Counted from the stretch's first letter, positions 53,461 to 62,688 are shown. The stretch: 64,000 nt of DNA from Vicinamibacteria bacterium (GCA_025994075.1 JAMQGV010000046.1:62001-126000), one strand, 5' to 3'. The notes: generated by a model from the letters alone, not told the origin. Numbers and translations: made by a program.

Positions 53461-54731
53461 CCGCGCAGCGCCTGGGCGTGGGCCGCGCCGTAGGAGCGGC
53501 CGGTGCGGCGTTCGACGACGAGGGCGCCGGCGCCGAGCCCGGCCACCTGCCGCAGGGTGTCGCCGAGCGCGCGCGCCGGGGTCGCCTCCGCCGGGTCGGC
53601 GCGGTCCATCAGCAGCCGCCGCCACAGCGGCTCCGGCTGGTCGCGGGCCACGCTCTCGGCCGCGATCACGAACGACAGCCGCCCGCGCTGCCGACGTGAC
53701 GCGTCCTGCACGTTGCGAATCCACGGGCCCGGCGCCGCCGGGGCGAACACCACGCAGTGGGCGGCGCCTTCGCGCCAGGCCGCCTCCAGGAAGGCGCCGA
53801 GGTCGGCGCCCTCGCGGCGCAGGCCGCCGGAGCGCGCGATCGCCAGCAGCGCGGCGTCGAGGTCGCCGGTCGGCTCCGGAGCGCCGTCGCAGCCGAAGGC
53901 CCAGTCGCTGCCGAGCGACCCGCTCTCGAGGGCGACCCGCGCGGCCGCGGCCGCGGCCTCGTCGCCGTCGGCGGTGACCAGGTAGGCGACCGTCTTGCGC
54001 GCCGGCACCAGCGCCCGCTCCGGCAGCCGCACCGTCAGCTTCCCGGTGCGCGCCCACACCTTCCACAGGATGTGGCGGGCCGAGTCGCCCGGCGCGTAGC
54101 GCCGCAGGTCCATGCGGTCGCCGTCGGGCGTGCCCGAAGGGTGGGGCAGCCCCTCGCCGCCCGCCAGCGCGTCGACGACGCTGACGTGGCGGAGGCGGCC
54201 GGGGTTGGGCAGGATCGTCAGCGCCGCCGGCGTCTCGCGCTCCCAGCTCACCCGCACCAGGCCGAACACGTCGCCGACCGTGAAACGCCGGCGCACCGCG
54301 CGCGCGTGGCCGCGCAGCGCGGCCTTCACTTCTTCGACGAGGCGCCCGTCGCGCAGCCGCGGCGCGCACTCGATGCCCGCCGGCTCGAGCCACGTCCAGC
54401 CCAGCGAGACGAGCGGCAGCCGGGCCAGCGCCGGCGCGTCGAAGCCGGTCGGCAGCCGCACGTCCGACTCCAGGCTGCGGTTGAGGGGCGGCGGCAGCAG
54501 CCGGCGGCGCAGCGCGAGCCCCGCCGCGACGCAGGCCGCGAGCGCCATGCCGGCGATCAGCAGCGTCGCCAGCCCGACCACGAAGGCGACCAGGTCCAGC
54601 GAGCGCTGGCCCAGCGCCCACAACGCGAGCCCCGCGACGGCCAGCGCCAGCGCCCCGCGGGCGGTGAGCGGCCACAGCCCGCGCAGGCGCGCGAGGGCGC
54701 GGCGGAGCCGATCGAAGGCGCGGGGCGTCAC
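53457..54731 (-). CDS. DUF58 membrane protein
   Basis: A 424-residue protein with two helices near the N-terminus (about 25-75) and the DUF58 hallmark RRYAPGDSARHILWKVWARTGKLTV in the middle. A von-Willebrand-like fold is typical of the family. GTG start at 54731, exactly 6 nt after a TACAAT hexamer; it opens the operon with transglutaminase, MoxR and TPR. Confidence 0.92.
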   Translation of the reverse strand: MTPRAFDRLRRALARLRGLWPLTARGALALAVAGLALWALGQRSLDLVAFVVGLATLLIAGMALAACVAAGLALRRRLLPPPLNRSLESDVRLPTGFDAPALARLPLVSLGWTWLEPAGIECAPRLRDGRLVEEVKAALRGHARAVRRRFTVGDVFGLVRVSWERETPAALTILPNPGRLRHVSVVDALAGGEGLPHPSGTPDGDRMDLRRYAPGDSARHILWKVWARTGKLTVRLPERALVPARKTVAYLVTADGDEAAAAAARVALESGSLGSDWAFGCDGAPEPTGDLDAALLAIARSGGLRREGADLGAFLEAAWREGAAHCVVFAPAAPGPWIRNVQDASRRQRGRLSFVIAAESVARDQPEPLWRRLLMDRADPAEATPARALGDTLRQVAGLGAGALVVERRTGRSYGAAHAQALRG

Positions 54732-54737
54732 GCTTCG

Positions 54738-54743
54738 ATTGTA
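54738..54743 (-). promoter_or_regulatory. Leaderless -10 (TACAAT) of the DUF58 operon
   Basis: TACAAT ends 6 nt before the GTG at 54731 on the minus strand. One mismatch to TATAAT; no Shine-Dalgarno. Confidence 0.65.
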
Positions 54744-54799
54744 GGGGTGTCAGGCCCGCCCGCCCGCTCCGGCGGCTTGGACGCAGCGCGGGCGCGTGC

Positions 54800-54805
54800 T
54801 AGAAG
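54800..54805 (+). promoter_or_regulatory. Weak leaderless -10 candidate (TGC-TAGAAG)
   Basis: TAGAAG with an upstream TG (extended -10) ends 6 nt before the ATG at 54812. The last base is not T, so this is the weakest of the set. Confidence 0.35.
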
Positions 54806-54811
54806 CGGACG

Positions 54812-55741
54812 ATGCTGGTTTCGATCGTGATCCCGGCCTGCGACGAGGAGGCGAGCCTCGAGCCCACCGTGCGCGAGGCGCTGGCGGCGCTGGCCGCGGA
54901 GCCGGTCGAGGTGATCGTCGTCGACGACGGCAGCCGCGACGGCACGTGGGGCGTGGTCGAAGCGCTGGCCGCCGCCGACCCGCGGGTGCGCGGCGTGCGC
55001 CTCGCCCGCAACTTCGGCCACATGGCCGCGCTGCAGGCCGGGCTCCACGAGGCACGCGGCGCTGCGGTGATCACGATGGACGCCGACGGCCAGCACCCGG
55101 CGGAGGCGCTGCGCGAGATGCTGGAAGCCTGGCGCGGCGGCGCGGCGGTTGTGCAGGCGGTGCGCACCGCCGAGGAGCGCCGCGGGTTCTTCAAGGGCTT
55201 CACTTCGCGCCTCTACTACCGCGTGTTCTCGCGGCTCGCGGGCATCGAGCTGCCGGAGGGCGCTGCCGACTTCCGCCTGCTCTCTCGGGCGGTCGTCGAC
55301 GTCGCACTGGCCCACCCGCACTTCGCGCTGTTCCTGCGGGGTTTCGTCACCTGGACGGGCTTCCGCACCACGTCGATCCCGGTGACGTTCCGCGCCCGCC
55401 GCGCGGGGGGGACCAAGTACTCGCTGCGGCGGATGCTGGCGCTGGGCGCCGAAGGCGTGCTGCACTTTTCCACCAAGCCGCTGCGGGCCGCCACCTACCT
55501 CGGCCTCGCCACCTGCGCGCTGTCGCTGGCCTACCTCGTCTACGTGCTGGCGATCCGCCTGTTCGGCCACGACTACGTCACCGGCTGGGCCTCCGTCGCG
55601 GGGCTGATGGCGCTGATCGGCGGCATCCAGCTCCTCGTCGTCGGCATCCTCGGCGAGTACGTGGCGGTCGTCTTCGAGCGCCAGGTCGGCCGGCCCGACT
55701 ACGTGGTCAGCGAGCGCCGCGGAGCGCCGCCCGCGTCATGA
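54812..55741 (+). CDS. Family 2 glycosyltransferase with two C-terminal membrane helices (GtrB/DPM-like)
   Basis: A 309-residue protein with SIVIPACDEEASLEPTV, VVDDGSRDGTWGVVE and DADGQHPAE for nucleotide-sugar and metal binding, then GAADFRLLSR and the two helices (about 225-290) of GtrB/ArnC-like enzymes that load a sugar on undecaprenyl phosphate. It converges on the kinase gene with a 6-bp overlap. Confidence 0.93.
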   Translation: MLVSIVIPACDEEASLEPTVREALAALAAEPVEVIVVDDGSRDGTWGVVEALAAADPRVRGVRLARNFGHMAALQAGLHEARGAAVITMDADGQHPAEALREMLEAWRGGAAVVQAVRTAEERRGFFKGFTSRLYYRVFSRLAGIELPEGAADFRLLSRAVVDVALAHPHFALFLRGFVTWTGFRTTSIPVTFRARRAGGTKYSLRRMLALGAEGVLHFSTKPLRAATYLGLATCALSLAYLVYVLAIRLFGHDYVTGWASVAGLMALIGGIQLLVVGILGEYVAVVFERQVGRPDYVVSERRGAPPAS

Positions 55742-57361
55742 GGCGAGCCGGCTCGGCCGCTCCGCCGAGCCGGCCGCCGGCAGCGTGAGCTGGAAGCAGG
55801 CGCCGCCGCCCGGCCGCGGCTCGTAGGTCAGGCGTCCGCCCTGGGCCAGGACCAGGCGCCGGCTGATCGCGAGTCCGAGCCCGGCCCCGGCGCGCTGCCG
55901 CTCGCTGCCGCGCGCGAAGCGCTCGAACAGCCGGCCGCGCACGTCCTCGGGCACGCCGGGGCCGCGGTCCAGCACGCTGGCTCGCACGCCCTCCGGCACC
56001 GCCTGGACCCGCAGCAGCACCTCGCCGCCCGCGGGCGAGTAGCGGGCCGCGTTGGCGATCAGGTTGAGGAAGACCTGCAGCAGGCGGTCCCGGTCGCCCT
56101 TCACGTGCAGGCCGGCGGCGGCCTCGACCCGCACCCTGACCCCGCGGCCGACGGCCGCCGGCTGCGCGGTCTCGGCGGCGACCCGGGCCAGCCCCGAGAG
56201 GTCGAGCCGCTCCCGCCGCAGCCGGAGTTCGCCGGCCTCCGCCAGCTCGAGGTCGAGCAGGTCGTCGACCAGCCGGGCCATGCGCTCGGTGCTGCGCGCG
56301 CCGAGCGCGATCATCTGCCGTTCGCTGACGCCCAGCTCCTGGGCCGTCTCCAGCAGGCTCAGCGTGCCGCGGATGCCGGTCAGCGGCGAGCGCAGCTCGT
56401 GGGCGACGACCGCGATCACCTCGTCGCGCTGGCGGCGGGCCCGGCGCTCGGCCGTGACCTCGCGGATCACCAGCACCGCCTCGTCCGGGCCGGCCTGGCG
56501 CAGCCGCGCCTCGAACTCCCGCGAGCTGCCGTCGTCCGCCACCGAGTACTCGAACGACGCGACGCCGGCGTCCGGCGCGAAGGCCCGGTCGAGGGCCGCC
56601 ACGTACGCGGCGCGCGCGCCCGCCGGCAGCGAGGACGTAGCGAGCGGGAGCCCGACGTCGTCGGGGCCCAGGCCGCAGCCGCAGGCGGCGGCCTGCAGCG
56701 ACAGCAGGCGTCCGGATCGATCCACGCGGGCGACGGCGTCGGGCAACGCGGTCAGCAGCGCCTCGGTCCGCTTCAGCTCGTCCTCGAGAGCCACGCGGCG
56801 GGACTCGACCGCGACCAGGTCCTGCAGCCGCACGACGTGGACCGCGACGGCGACCGCGAAGCTCTGGACCAGGATCGAGAGGTGGTAGATCCACGCCGCG
56901 GGCTCGATCTCGGAGCCCGCGAAGGCGCGCGTCGCCCAAGCCCAGAGCGCGACCACGCCGACGGACAGCCCGACGAAGAGCCGCGTCGAGAAGACGAGGA
57001 AGCCGAGCGCCAGCAGGACCAGGATCAGGCCGGCGGTGCGCCGGGGCTGGCCGGTGACGATCACGTGCAGCGCCACGTTGGCCGTCGCCAGCACCGCCGC
57101 CAGCGTGAAGCCGACCGAGGTCCGGGCGCGGCTGAGCCGCCGCTTCCACGTGAACGCCGCGCCAGCCGCGAAGGTCAGCAGGATCGCGAACGGGGCGTTC
57201 CAGAGCACGTCGCCGGGCCGAGCCGGCACGAGGAACGGGTGGGTGACGACCTGCCACGCGTAGAGCAGGCAGAGCGCGGCCAGCACGAGCGGCAGCGAGC
57301 GGGCGAAGCGATCGTCGAGTGCTTGCGCGACCCGCGGATCGGAGGGGGAAACCGGGTCCAT
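55736..57361 (-). CDS. Membrane histidine kinase with PAS-like domain
   Basis: Predicted 541 residues: six or so N-terminal helices (about 25-190), a PAS-like segment (about 210-315), HisKA with phospho-acceptor His in VVAHELRSPLTGIRG, and HATPase with NLIANAARYSPAGG, DRGPGV and GAGLGLAISRR. There is no receiver and no response regulator beside it, so it is an orphan kinase. ATG 6 nt after a TAGCCT hexamer with a TG extension. Confidence 0.93.
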   Translation of the reverse strand: MDPVSPSDPRVAQALDDRFARSLPLVLAALCLLYAWQVVTHPFLVPARPGDVLWNAPFAILLTFAAGAAFTWKRRLSRARTSVGFTLAAVLATANVALHVIVTGQPRRTAGLILVLLALGFLVFSTRLFVGLSVGVVALWAWATRAFAGSEIEPAAWIYHLSILVQSFAVAVAVHVVRLQDLVAVESRRVALEDELKRTEALLTALPDAVARVDRSGRLLSLQAAACGCGLGPDDVGLPLATSSLPAGARAAYVAALDRAFAPDAGVASFEYSVADDGSSREFEARLRQAGPDEAVLVIREVTAERRARRQRDEVIAVVAHELRSPLTGIRGTLSLLETAQELGVSERQMIALGARSTERMARLVDDLLDLELAEAGELRLRRERLDLSGLARVAAETAQPAAVGRGVRVRVEAAAGLHVKGDRDRLLQVFLNLIANAARYSPAGGEVLLRVQAVPEGVRASVLDRGPGVPEDVRGRLFERFARGSERQRAGAGLGLAISRRLVLAQGGRLTYEPRPGGGACFQLTLPAAGSAERPSRLAS

Positions 57362-57367
57362 GCCCGA

Positions 57368-57373
57368 AGGCTA
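57368..57373 (-). promoter_or_regulatory. Leaderless -10 candidate (TGC-TAGCCT) of the histidine kinase gene
   Basis: TAGCCT, with the extended TG element, ends 6 nt before the ATG at 57361 on the minus strand. Confidence 0.45.
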
Positions 57374-57402
57374 GCAGGCCTGCGGGAGAGTGGTGCTGGC
57401 GC

Positions 57403-59742
57403 TCAGCGCCGGGCCCGGTCGCCGGCGAGGCGAAGCGCGGCCAGCAGGGCCGGCACCGAGTCGGGATCGCAGTGCAACGCGCGGGCGATCCGCGCGGGCG
57501 GGGCCGGTTGCCCCGCCCGCAGTCGCGGCTGGGCGAGGCCGATCGCCTCCTCCAGCGCGTCGATCCGCAGCAGCAGCTCCGCGACCCGCTCGTAGCCGCA
57601 GGCGGCATCGCGCCGCGGATCGCTCGCCCCCGGCGCGCCCATCGATGGCGGGCCGACGGCGGGCGCCGGGGTCTGCGGTTGCCGCACGTTCCACAGCGCC
57701 GCGCGCAGGCGCAGCGCCTCGGGGGCGAGCGTCGCGCGGAGGAACACGTGGCGCCAGCCGAGCGTGACGCCGAGGCGGGCGAGCTGCTGGCGGTCGCCGC
57801 GGGACAACGCGTCGATCGAGGTGCGCAGGCCGCGGCGAGGGGCGGAGCCCAGCGTCTCGGCGAGCGTGTACACGAGTCCGCGCGCGGCCGGCTCCAGCGG
57901 CGCCTCGAGCGCGTCGAGCAGCGGGCCCAGGGCGCGGCGCTGGTGGCCCGCGAACCAGCCCGCGAGCCGTCGCCGCACGCGCTCGCGGCGCGGCGGGTCG
58001 AGCAGGTCGGTGGCCAGCGCCTCGACTTGCGGCGCGAGCAGCCGCTCGCCGGGCAATGCCCGCCCGACGGGGTCGCCGCGCCACAGCAGCATGCCGTCGA
58101 TCGTCAGCGCGAAGGCGTCTTCCGGCGCCTCGACCAGCTCCACCACGCGCGCGTCGAGGCCCTCGCGGGCGGCGCGGTTGGCGGCCGCCTTCAGCGCTCG
58201 CGACGACTCGCCGGGGAGCGCCTCGAGCCGGAAACCGACCAGCCGCGCGGCCGGCACGCCCTGGATCTCGATCGTCCCGTCCGCCGCGATGCCCGAGACG
58301 AGCCCGTCCGCCGCGACGCGCACGGCGACCGACGCGCCGCGGGTCACGAACTCCTCGCGCAGGCGCTCGTGCAGCGCGTCCGAGAGCCGGTCCTCGATCT
58401 GCCGCGTGCGCGCCTGCCAGGTCGCGGCGTCGGCGAGCCAGCCGGGCCGGTGCGAGACGTAGGTCCAGGTGCGGATCGCGGCGATCCGCTCGAGCAGCGC
58501 GTGGGTGTCGCCAAGGACGTCGTCGAGGCGGCGCACCTGGCGGTCGACCCAGTCCGCGGGCAGCCCCGCGTCGCCGCGCACCAGCAGCCCGAAGAGCTGC
58601 GAGAGGAGCCGGGTGTGGGCCTCCGTCATCACGTTGCGGAAGTCCGGCACCTGACACACGTCCCACAGCAGCCGCACGTCCTCGGGCCGCCGCGCGAGGG
58701 CGGCGACCTCCGGGTCGCGGCGCAGCGTCTCCAGCGCCTGCTGGTCGTCGGCGTGGCGGGCGCGGACCAGCCACGGCTGCGGCGGGCGCCGGTTCAGGCT
58801 CTCGAGCAGGGCCTCGATCGACTGGAACGACAGCCGCGGGTTGCGCCACTGCGCCGAGACGACCGGCTCGAAGCGGTGCTCCTCGACCGCGGAGACCAGC
58901 TCGGGCGGCAGTTCGCCGAGGTCGGTGGTGGCGCCGAAGGTACCGTCGCGCACGTGGCGCCCGGCGCGTCCCGCGATCTGGCCGACCTCGGCCGGCTTCA
59001 GCCGCCGCGGGCCGACGCCGTCGTGCTTGACGAGGGCGGTGAACGCGACGTGGTCGAGGTCGAGGTTGAGGCCCATGCCGATCGCGTCGGTCGCCACCAG
59101 GTGGTCGACCTCGCCGGCCTGGTACATCTCGACCTGGGCGTTGCGGGTGCGCGGCGACAGCGCGCCGAACACCAGCGCCGCGCCGCCCGTCTCGCCGCGC
59201 AGCCGCTCGGCGACGGCGTAGAGCTCGGGCAGCGAGAAGACGACCAGCGCGCTGCGCCGCGGCGTGCGCTCCAGGCGCCGCGCCGGCACGTGGCGCAGCG
59301 TCGACAGGCGCGGTCGCGAGACGAGCTCGAGCCGCGGCACCATCCGCCGCAGCAGCGGCCGCATCGTGTCGGAGCCGAGCAGCATCGTCTCCTCGCGGCC
59401 GCGCGCGTGCAGGATGCGGTCGGTGAAGACGTGCCCGCGCTCGCGGTCGGCGGCGAGCTGGACCTCGTCGACCGCCAGGAAGTCGACCTCGAGGTCGGTC
59501 GGCATCGCCTCCACCGTGCACACCCAGTAGCGCGGGTGCGGCGGCACGATGCGCTCCTCGCCGGTCACCAGCGCGACCGCGTCGGCTCCGCGCGCGCGCA
59601 CCAGGCGGTCGTAGTTCTCCCGTGCGAGCAGCCGCAGCGGGAACCCGATCATCCCGGTGGCGTGCTCCTGCATCCGCTCCAGCGCCAGGAACGTCTTGCC
59701 GGTGTTGGTGGGCCCGAGCAGGCCGACGACGGGCGGCGGCAT
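57403..59742 (-). CDS. SUV3-like RNA/DNA helicase
   Basis: Predicted 779 residues. Superfamily 2 helicase motifs: I GPTNTGKT, II LAVDEVQLA (DEVQ box), III and the GSDTMRP segment, V ATDAIGMGLNLD, VI QIAGRAGR. This order and the DEVQ box match SUV3, the helicase of the mitochondrial RNA degradosome, also found in Alphaproteobacteria; a C-terminal about 330 residues follow. The ATG lies 6 nt after a TAACCT hexamer (59749-59754) and has no Shine-Dalgarno. Confidence 0.92.
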   Translation of the reverse strand: MPPPVVGLLGPTNTGKTFLALERMQEHATGMIGFPLRLLARENYDRLVRARGADAVALVTGEERIVPPHPRYWVCTVEAMPTDLEVDFLAVDEVQLAADRERGHVFTDRILHARGREETMLLGSDTMRPLLRRMVPRLELVSRPRLSTLRHVPARRLERTPRRSALVVFSLPELYAVAERLRGETGGAALVFGALSPRTRNAQVEMYQAGEVDHLVATDAIGMGLNLDLDHVAFTALVKHDGVGPRRLKPAEVGQIAGRAGRHVRDGTFGATTDLGELPPELVSAVEEHRFEPVVSAQWRNPRLSFQSIEALLESLNRRPPQPWLVRARHADDQQALETLRRDPEVAALARRPEDVRLLWDVCQVPDFRNVMTEAHTRLLSQLFGLLVRGDAGLPADWVDRQVRRLDDVLGDTHALLERIAAIRTWTYVSHRPGWLADAATWQARTRQIEDRLSDALHERLREEFVTRGASVAVRVAADGLVSGIAADGTIEIQGVPAARLVGFRLEALPGESSRALKAAANRAAREGLDARVVELVEAPEDAFALTIDGMLLWRGDPVGRALPGERLLAPQVEALATDLLDPPRRERVRRRLAGWFAGHQRRALGPLLDALEAPLEPAARGLVYTLAETLGSAPRRGLRTSIDALSRGDRQQLARLGVTLGWRHVFLRATLAPEALRLRAALWNVRQPQTPAPAVGPPSMGAPGASDPRRDAACGYERVAELLLRIDALEEAIGLAQPRLRAGQPAPPARIARALHCDPDSVPALLAALRLAGDRARR

Positions 59743-59748
59743 TCAATC

Positions 59749-59754
59749 AGGTTA
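59749..59754 (-). promoter_or_regulatory. Leaderless -10 (TAACCT) of the SUV3-like gene
   Basis: TAACCT ends 6 nt before the ATG at 59742 on the minus strand. Confidence 0.5.
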
Positions 59755-59786
59755 ACGCCGCACGGCGCCGGGCCCGGGCCCGCGTC

Positions 59787-59792
59787 TACACT
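59787..59792 (+). promoter_or_regulatory. Putative -10 (TACACT) of the M16 peptidase pair
   Basis: TACACT lies 49 bp before the ATG at 59842, giving a leader of about 43 nt that contains the GGAGA ribosome-binding site. It is divergent from the SUV3-like promoter in a 99-bp gap. Confidence 0.5.
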
Positions 59793-59841
59793 CGACGCAG
59801 GACGCGCGCGGGTGCCGTCCAATCCCCTGGAGACGAGCGCA

Positions 59842-61227
59842 ATGATGCGAAGAACGTGGATCGCGGCCGCCGCCTGCGCGGCGGCGATCGCGCTGCCGGC
59901 GCCGGCCGCCGAGCGGCTCTCCGTTCCGGTCGAGTACCACAAGCTGGAGAACGGCCTGCGGGTCGTGATCTCCGAGGACCACAAGTCGCCGACCGCGATC
60001 GTCGCGGTCTACTACGACATCGGCTTCCGGATCGAGCCGAAGGACCGCACCGGCTTCGCCCACCTCTTCGAGCACATGATGTTCCAGGGCTCGGAGAACC
60101 TGGGCAAGATGGAGTTCATCCGCCTGGTCCAGAGCAACGGCGGCATCCTCAACGGCTCCACCCGCTTCGACTACACCAACTACTTCCAGGTGGTGCCGTC
60201 GCACACGCTGGAGACCATGCTGTGGGCCGAAGCCGACCGCATGAAGGGCCTGGCGATCACCCAGGAGAACCTGACCAACCAGCAGGGTGTCGTCAAGAAC
60301 GAGGTCAAGGTCAACGTCCTCAACCAGCCCTACGGCGGCTTCCCGTGGCTCGACCTGCCGCAGTTCGCCAACGAGAACTGGTACAACGCCCACAACTTCT
60401 ACGGCGACCTCAGCCACCTGGACGCGGCGACGCTCGACGACGTGAAGGCCTTCTTCAGGCAGTACTACGCGCCCAACAACGCGGTGCTGGTGATCGCCGG
60501 CGACGTCGAGCCGAAGCAGGCGCTCTCGTGGGCGAAGAAGTACTTCGAGCCGATCCCGCGGGTGGAGCTGGCGGCGAAGCCGGACATCTCGGAGCCGCGC
60601 CAGGAGAAGGAGAAGCGCGTCTCGCGCCCCGACCCGCTCGCCAACCGGCCCGGGCTCGCCGTCGGCTACAAGGCGCCCGACCGCAAGTCGCCCGAGTACC
60701 TGGCGCTGGGCCTGATCGACCAGGTTCTGCTGCAGGGCCGCGACTCGCGGCTGTACCAGGCGCTCGTCCAGAAGGGCGGCTTCGCGGGCTCGGTCGACGG
60801 CGGCATCAACATGCTGCTCGGCAACATGTTCAACATCAACGGGCCGACGCTGTGGGCGTGGTTCGTGATCCACGACCCCGGCAAGACCGCGGAGGAGATC
60901 CTGAAGGCGGCGGACGCGGAGATCGCGGCGCTGCAGGAGAAGCCGCTCGACCAGCAGGTGCTCGACCGCGCGCTCGTCAAGCTGCGCTCGGCGCTCTACG
61001 GCGAGATGGAGCAGTTCGTCGGCTTCGGCAAGGTCGACCTGCTCGCCTCCTTCGCGCTGTTCGACGACGACCCCGGCCGCATCAACCGGCTGGAGGACGA
61101 GTTCAAGGCGGTCACGCCCGAGCTCGTCCAGAAGACCGCGCGCGAGTACCTGCGGCCCACCAACCGCACGGTGCTCGTGCTCGAGCCCAAGGCCACGCCG
61201 GCGCCGTCGGCGGCGCAGAAGAAGTAG
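59842..61227 (+). CDS. M16 zinc peptidase, active subunit
   Basis: A 461-residue secreted metallopeptidase. Signal peptide MMRRTWIAAAACAAAIALPAPAAE, then the inverted zinc motif H74-L-F-E77-H78 (GFAHLFEHMMF) and the downstream glutamate in KNEVKVNVLN. M16B length. GGAGA lies 9 nt before the ATG. Its partner, 12 bp downstream, lacks the motif, so the two would form the usual active/inactive pair. Likely periplasmic degradation or processing of peptides. Confidence 0.95.
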   Translation: MMRRTWIAAAACAAAIALPAPAAERLSVPVEYHKLENGLRVVISEDHKSPTAIVAVYYDIGFRIEPKDRTGFAHLFEHMMFQGSENLGKMEFIRLVQSNGGILNGSTRFDYTNYFQVVPSHTLETMLWAEADRMKGLAITQENLTNQQGVVKNEVKVNVLNQPYGGFPWLDLPQFANENWYNAHNFYGDLSHLDAATLDDVKAFFRQYYAPNNAVLVIAGDVEPKQALSWAKKYFEPIPRVELAAKPDISEPRQEKEKRVSRPDPLANRPGLAVGYKAPDRKSPEYLALGLIDQVLLQGRDSRLYQALVQKGGFAGSVDGGINMLLGNMFNINGPTLWAWFVIHDPGKTAEEILKAADAEIAALQEKPLDQQVLDRALVKLRSALYGEMEQFVGFGKVDLLASFALFDDDPGRINRLEDEFKAVTPELVQKTAREYLRPTNRTVLVLEPKATPAPSAAQKK

Positions 61228-61239
61228 GGGAGAGAGGCC

Positions 61240-62631
61240 ATGAACCGCAACTTCACCCACGCCCTCCTCGCCGCGACGCTGGCCGTGCCCGCGCTCGCCC
61301 AGGCCCCGACCGCCCCGGCGAAGCAGGCGCCGCCCGCGGCCGGCCCCGCGAAGCCGTTCAGCGTGCCGCCGGCGAAGCGCTTCGCGCTCGACAACGGCCT
61401 CGCCGTCACCTTCGTGCCCTGGGGCGACGTTCCCAAGGTGCGCTACGAGCTCGTCGTGCGCGCTGGCAACGCCTTCGAGAAGGCCGACGAGGTCTGGCTC
61501 GCCGACGTCGTCGGCCAGCTGGTCGCCGAGGGCACCACCACCCGCGACGCGACCGCGCTGGCCGAGGCTGCGGCGGCGATGGGCGGCACCTACGAAGTCG
61601 CCGTCGGTCCCGACGATACCGAGATCGTCGGCGAAGCGCTGTCCGAGTCCGCGGTCGAGATGGCCGCGCTGGTCGCCGAGCTGGCCAAGGCGCCGGCGCT
61701 GCCGGAAGCGGAGCTGCCGCGCGTCAAGGCCGACCTCGCCCGCAACCTCGCGATCGCGCGCCAGCAGCCGCAGCAGCTCGCGCAGGAGAAGTTCCGCGCG
61801 CTGCTCTACGGCGACCACCCCTACGGCCGCGTGCTGCCGAAGGAGGGCGCGGTCGAGGCCTACACGCTCGCGCAGGTGAAGGCCTTCCACGCCGCCCACT
61901 ACGGGCCGGGCCGCGCCCACCTCTACGTCTCCGGCCGCTTCGACGCGGCCGCGGTCGAGGCCGCGGTGCGCAGGAGCTTCGGCGACTGGAAGGGCGGCGG
62001 CACCGGCGTCGCCCCGAAGGCCGCGCCGAAGGCGGGCCGCACGATCGAGGTGCTCGACCGGCCGGGCGCCGTGCAGTCGACGATCCTGATGGGCCTGCCG
62101 GTGGTGGCGCCCTCGCACCCCGACTACGTGCCGCTGCTGGTCACGCACACCCTGCTCGGTGGTTACTTCTCCTCGCGCATCACGGCCAACATCCGCGAGG
62201 ACAAGGGCTACACCTACTCGCCCGGCGCCCAGCTCTCCACCCGCCGCGGCGACGCGTACTGGGCCGAGCAGGCGGACGTGACGACGGCCGTCACCGGCGC
62301 CGCGCTGAAGGAGATCCTGTACGAGATCAACCGGCTCCAGGCCGAGCCGCCGTCGGAGCAGGAGCTGGCCGGCGTGCGCAACTACATCGCGGGCACCTTC
62401 GTGCTGCAGAACTCCTCGCGCGCGGGCCTGCTCGGCCAGCTCCAGTTCCTCGAGGCCCAGGGCCTGCCCGAGAGCTACCTCAAGGAGTTCGTCGCGAAGG
62501 TGCAGGCGGTGACGCCGGCGCAGGTCGCGCTGATGGCGAAGAAGCACCTGCGCGACGAGGACATGACGATCGTGATCGTCGGCGACAAGAAGCTGGTCGA
62601 CGAGCAGCTCGCTCCCGCGACGACGCGTTAG
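61240..62631 (+). CDS. M16 peptidase-like partner subunit lacking the zinc motif
   Basis: A 463-residue secreted protein with a signal peptide ending PALAQAPTA. The fold matches M16 (DNGLAVTFVPWGDVPKVRYELVVRAG; REDKGYTYSPGAQLSTRRGDAYW; GTFVLQNSSRAGLLGQLQFLEAQGL), but the HxxEH position reads ADVVGQLVAEG, so it cannot bind zinc there. It probably supplies the substrate-binding half of a heterodimer with the preceding protein. GGGGAGAG precedes the ATG. Confidence 0.93.
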   Translation: MNRNFTHALLAATLAVPALAQAPTAPAKQAPPAAGPAKPFSVPPAKRFALDNGLAVTFVPWGDVPKVRYELVVRAGNAFEKADEVWLADVVGQLVAEGTTTRDATALAEAAAAMGGTYEVAVGPDDTEIVGEALSESAVEMAALVAELAKAPALPEAELPRVKADLARNLAIARQQPQQLAQEKFRALLYGDHPYGRVLPKEGAVEAYTLAQVKAFHAAHYGPGRAHLYVSGRFDAAAVEAAVRRSFGDWKGGGTGVAPKAAPKAGRTIEVLDRPGAVQSTILMGLPVVAPSHPDYVPLLVTHTLLGGYFSSRITANIREDKGYTYSPGAQLSTRRGDAYWAEQADVTTAVTGAALKEILYEINRLQAEPPSEQELAGVRNYIAGTFVLQNSSRAGLLGQLQFLEAQGLPESYLKEFVAKVQAVTPAQVALMAKKHLRDEDMTIVIVGDKKLVDEQLAPATTR

Positions 62632-62640
62632 CCGTCGCGA

Positions 62641-62677
62641 GCCCTCCGTCCGCCGGTGCGCCCGGCGGGCGGAGGGC
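62641..62677. terminator. Bidirectional hairpin between convergent genes
   Basis: A 16-bp stem (62641-62656 with 62662-62677, one T-G pair) and a five-base loop lie between the M16 stop and the solute-binding gene's stop. No clear U-tract on either side, so the efficiency is uncertain. Confidence 0.7.
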
Positions 62678-62688
62678 CTCGCCGCCGT

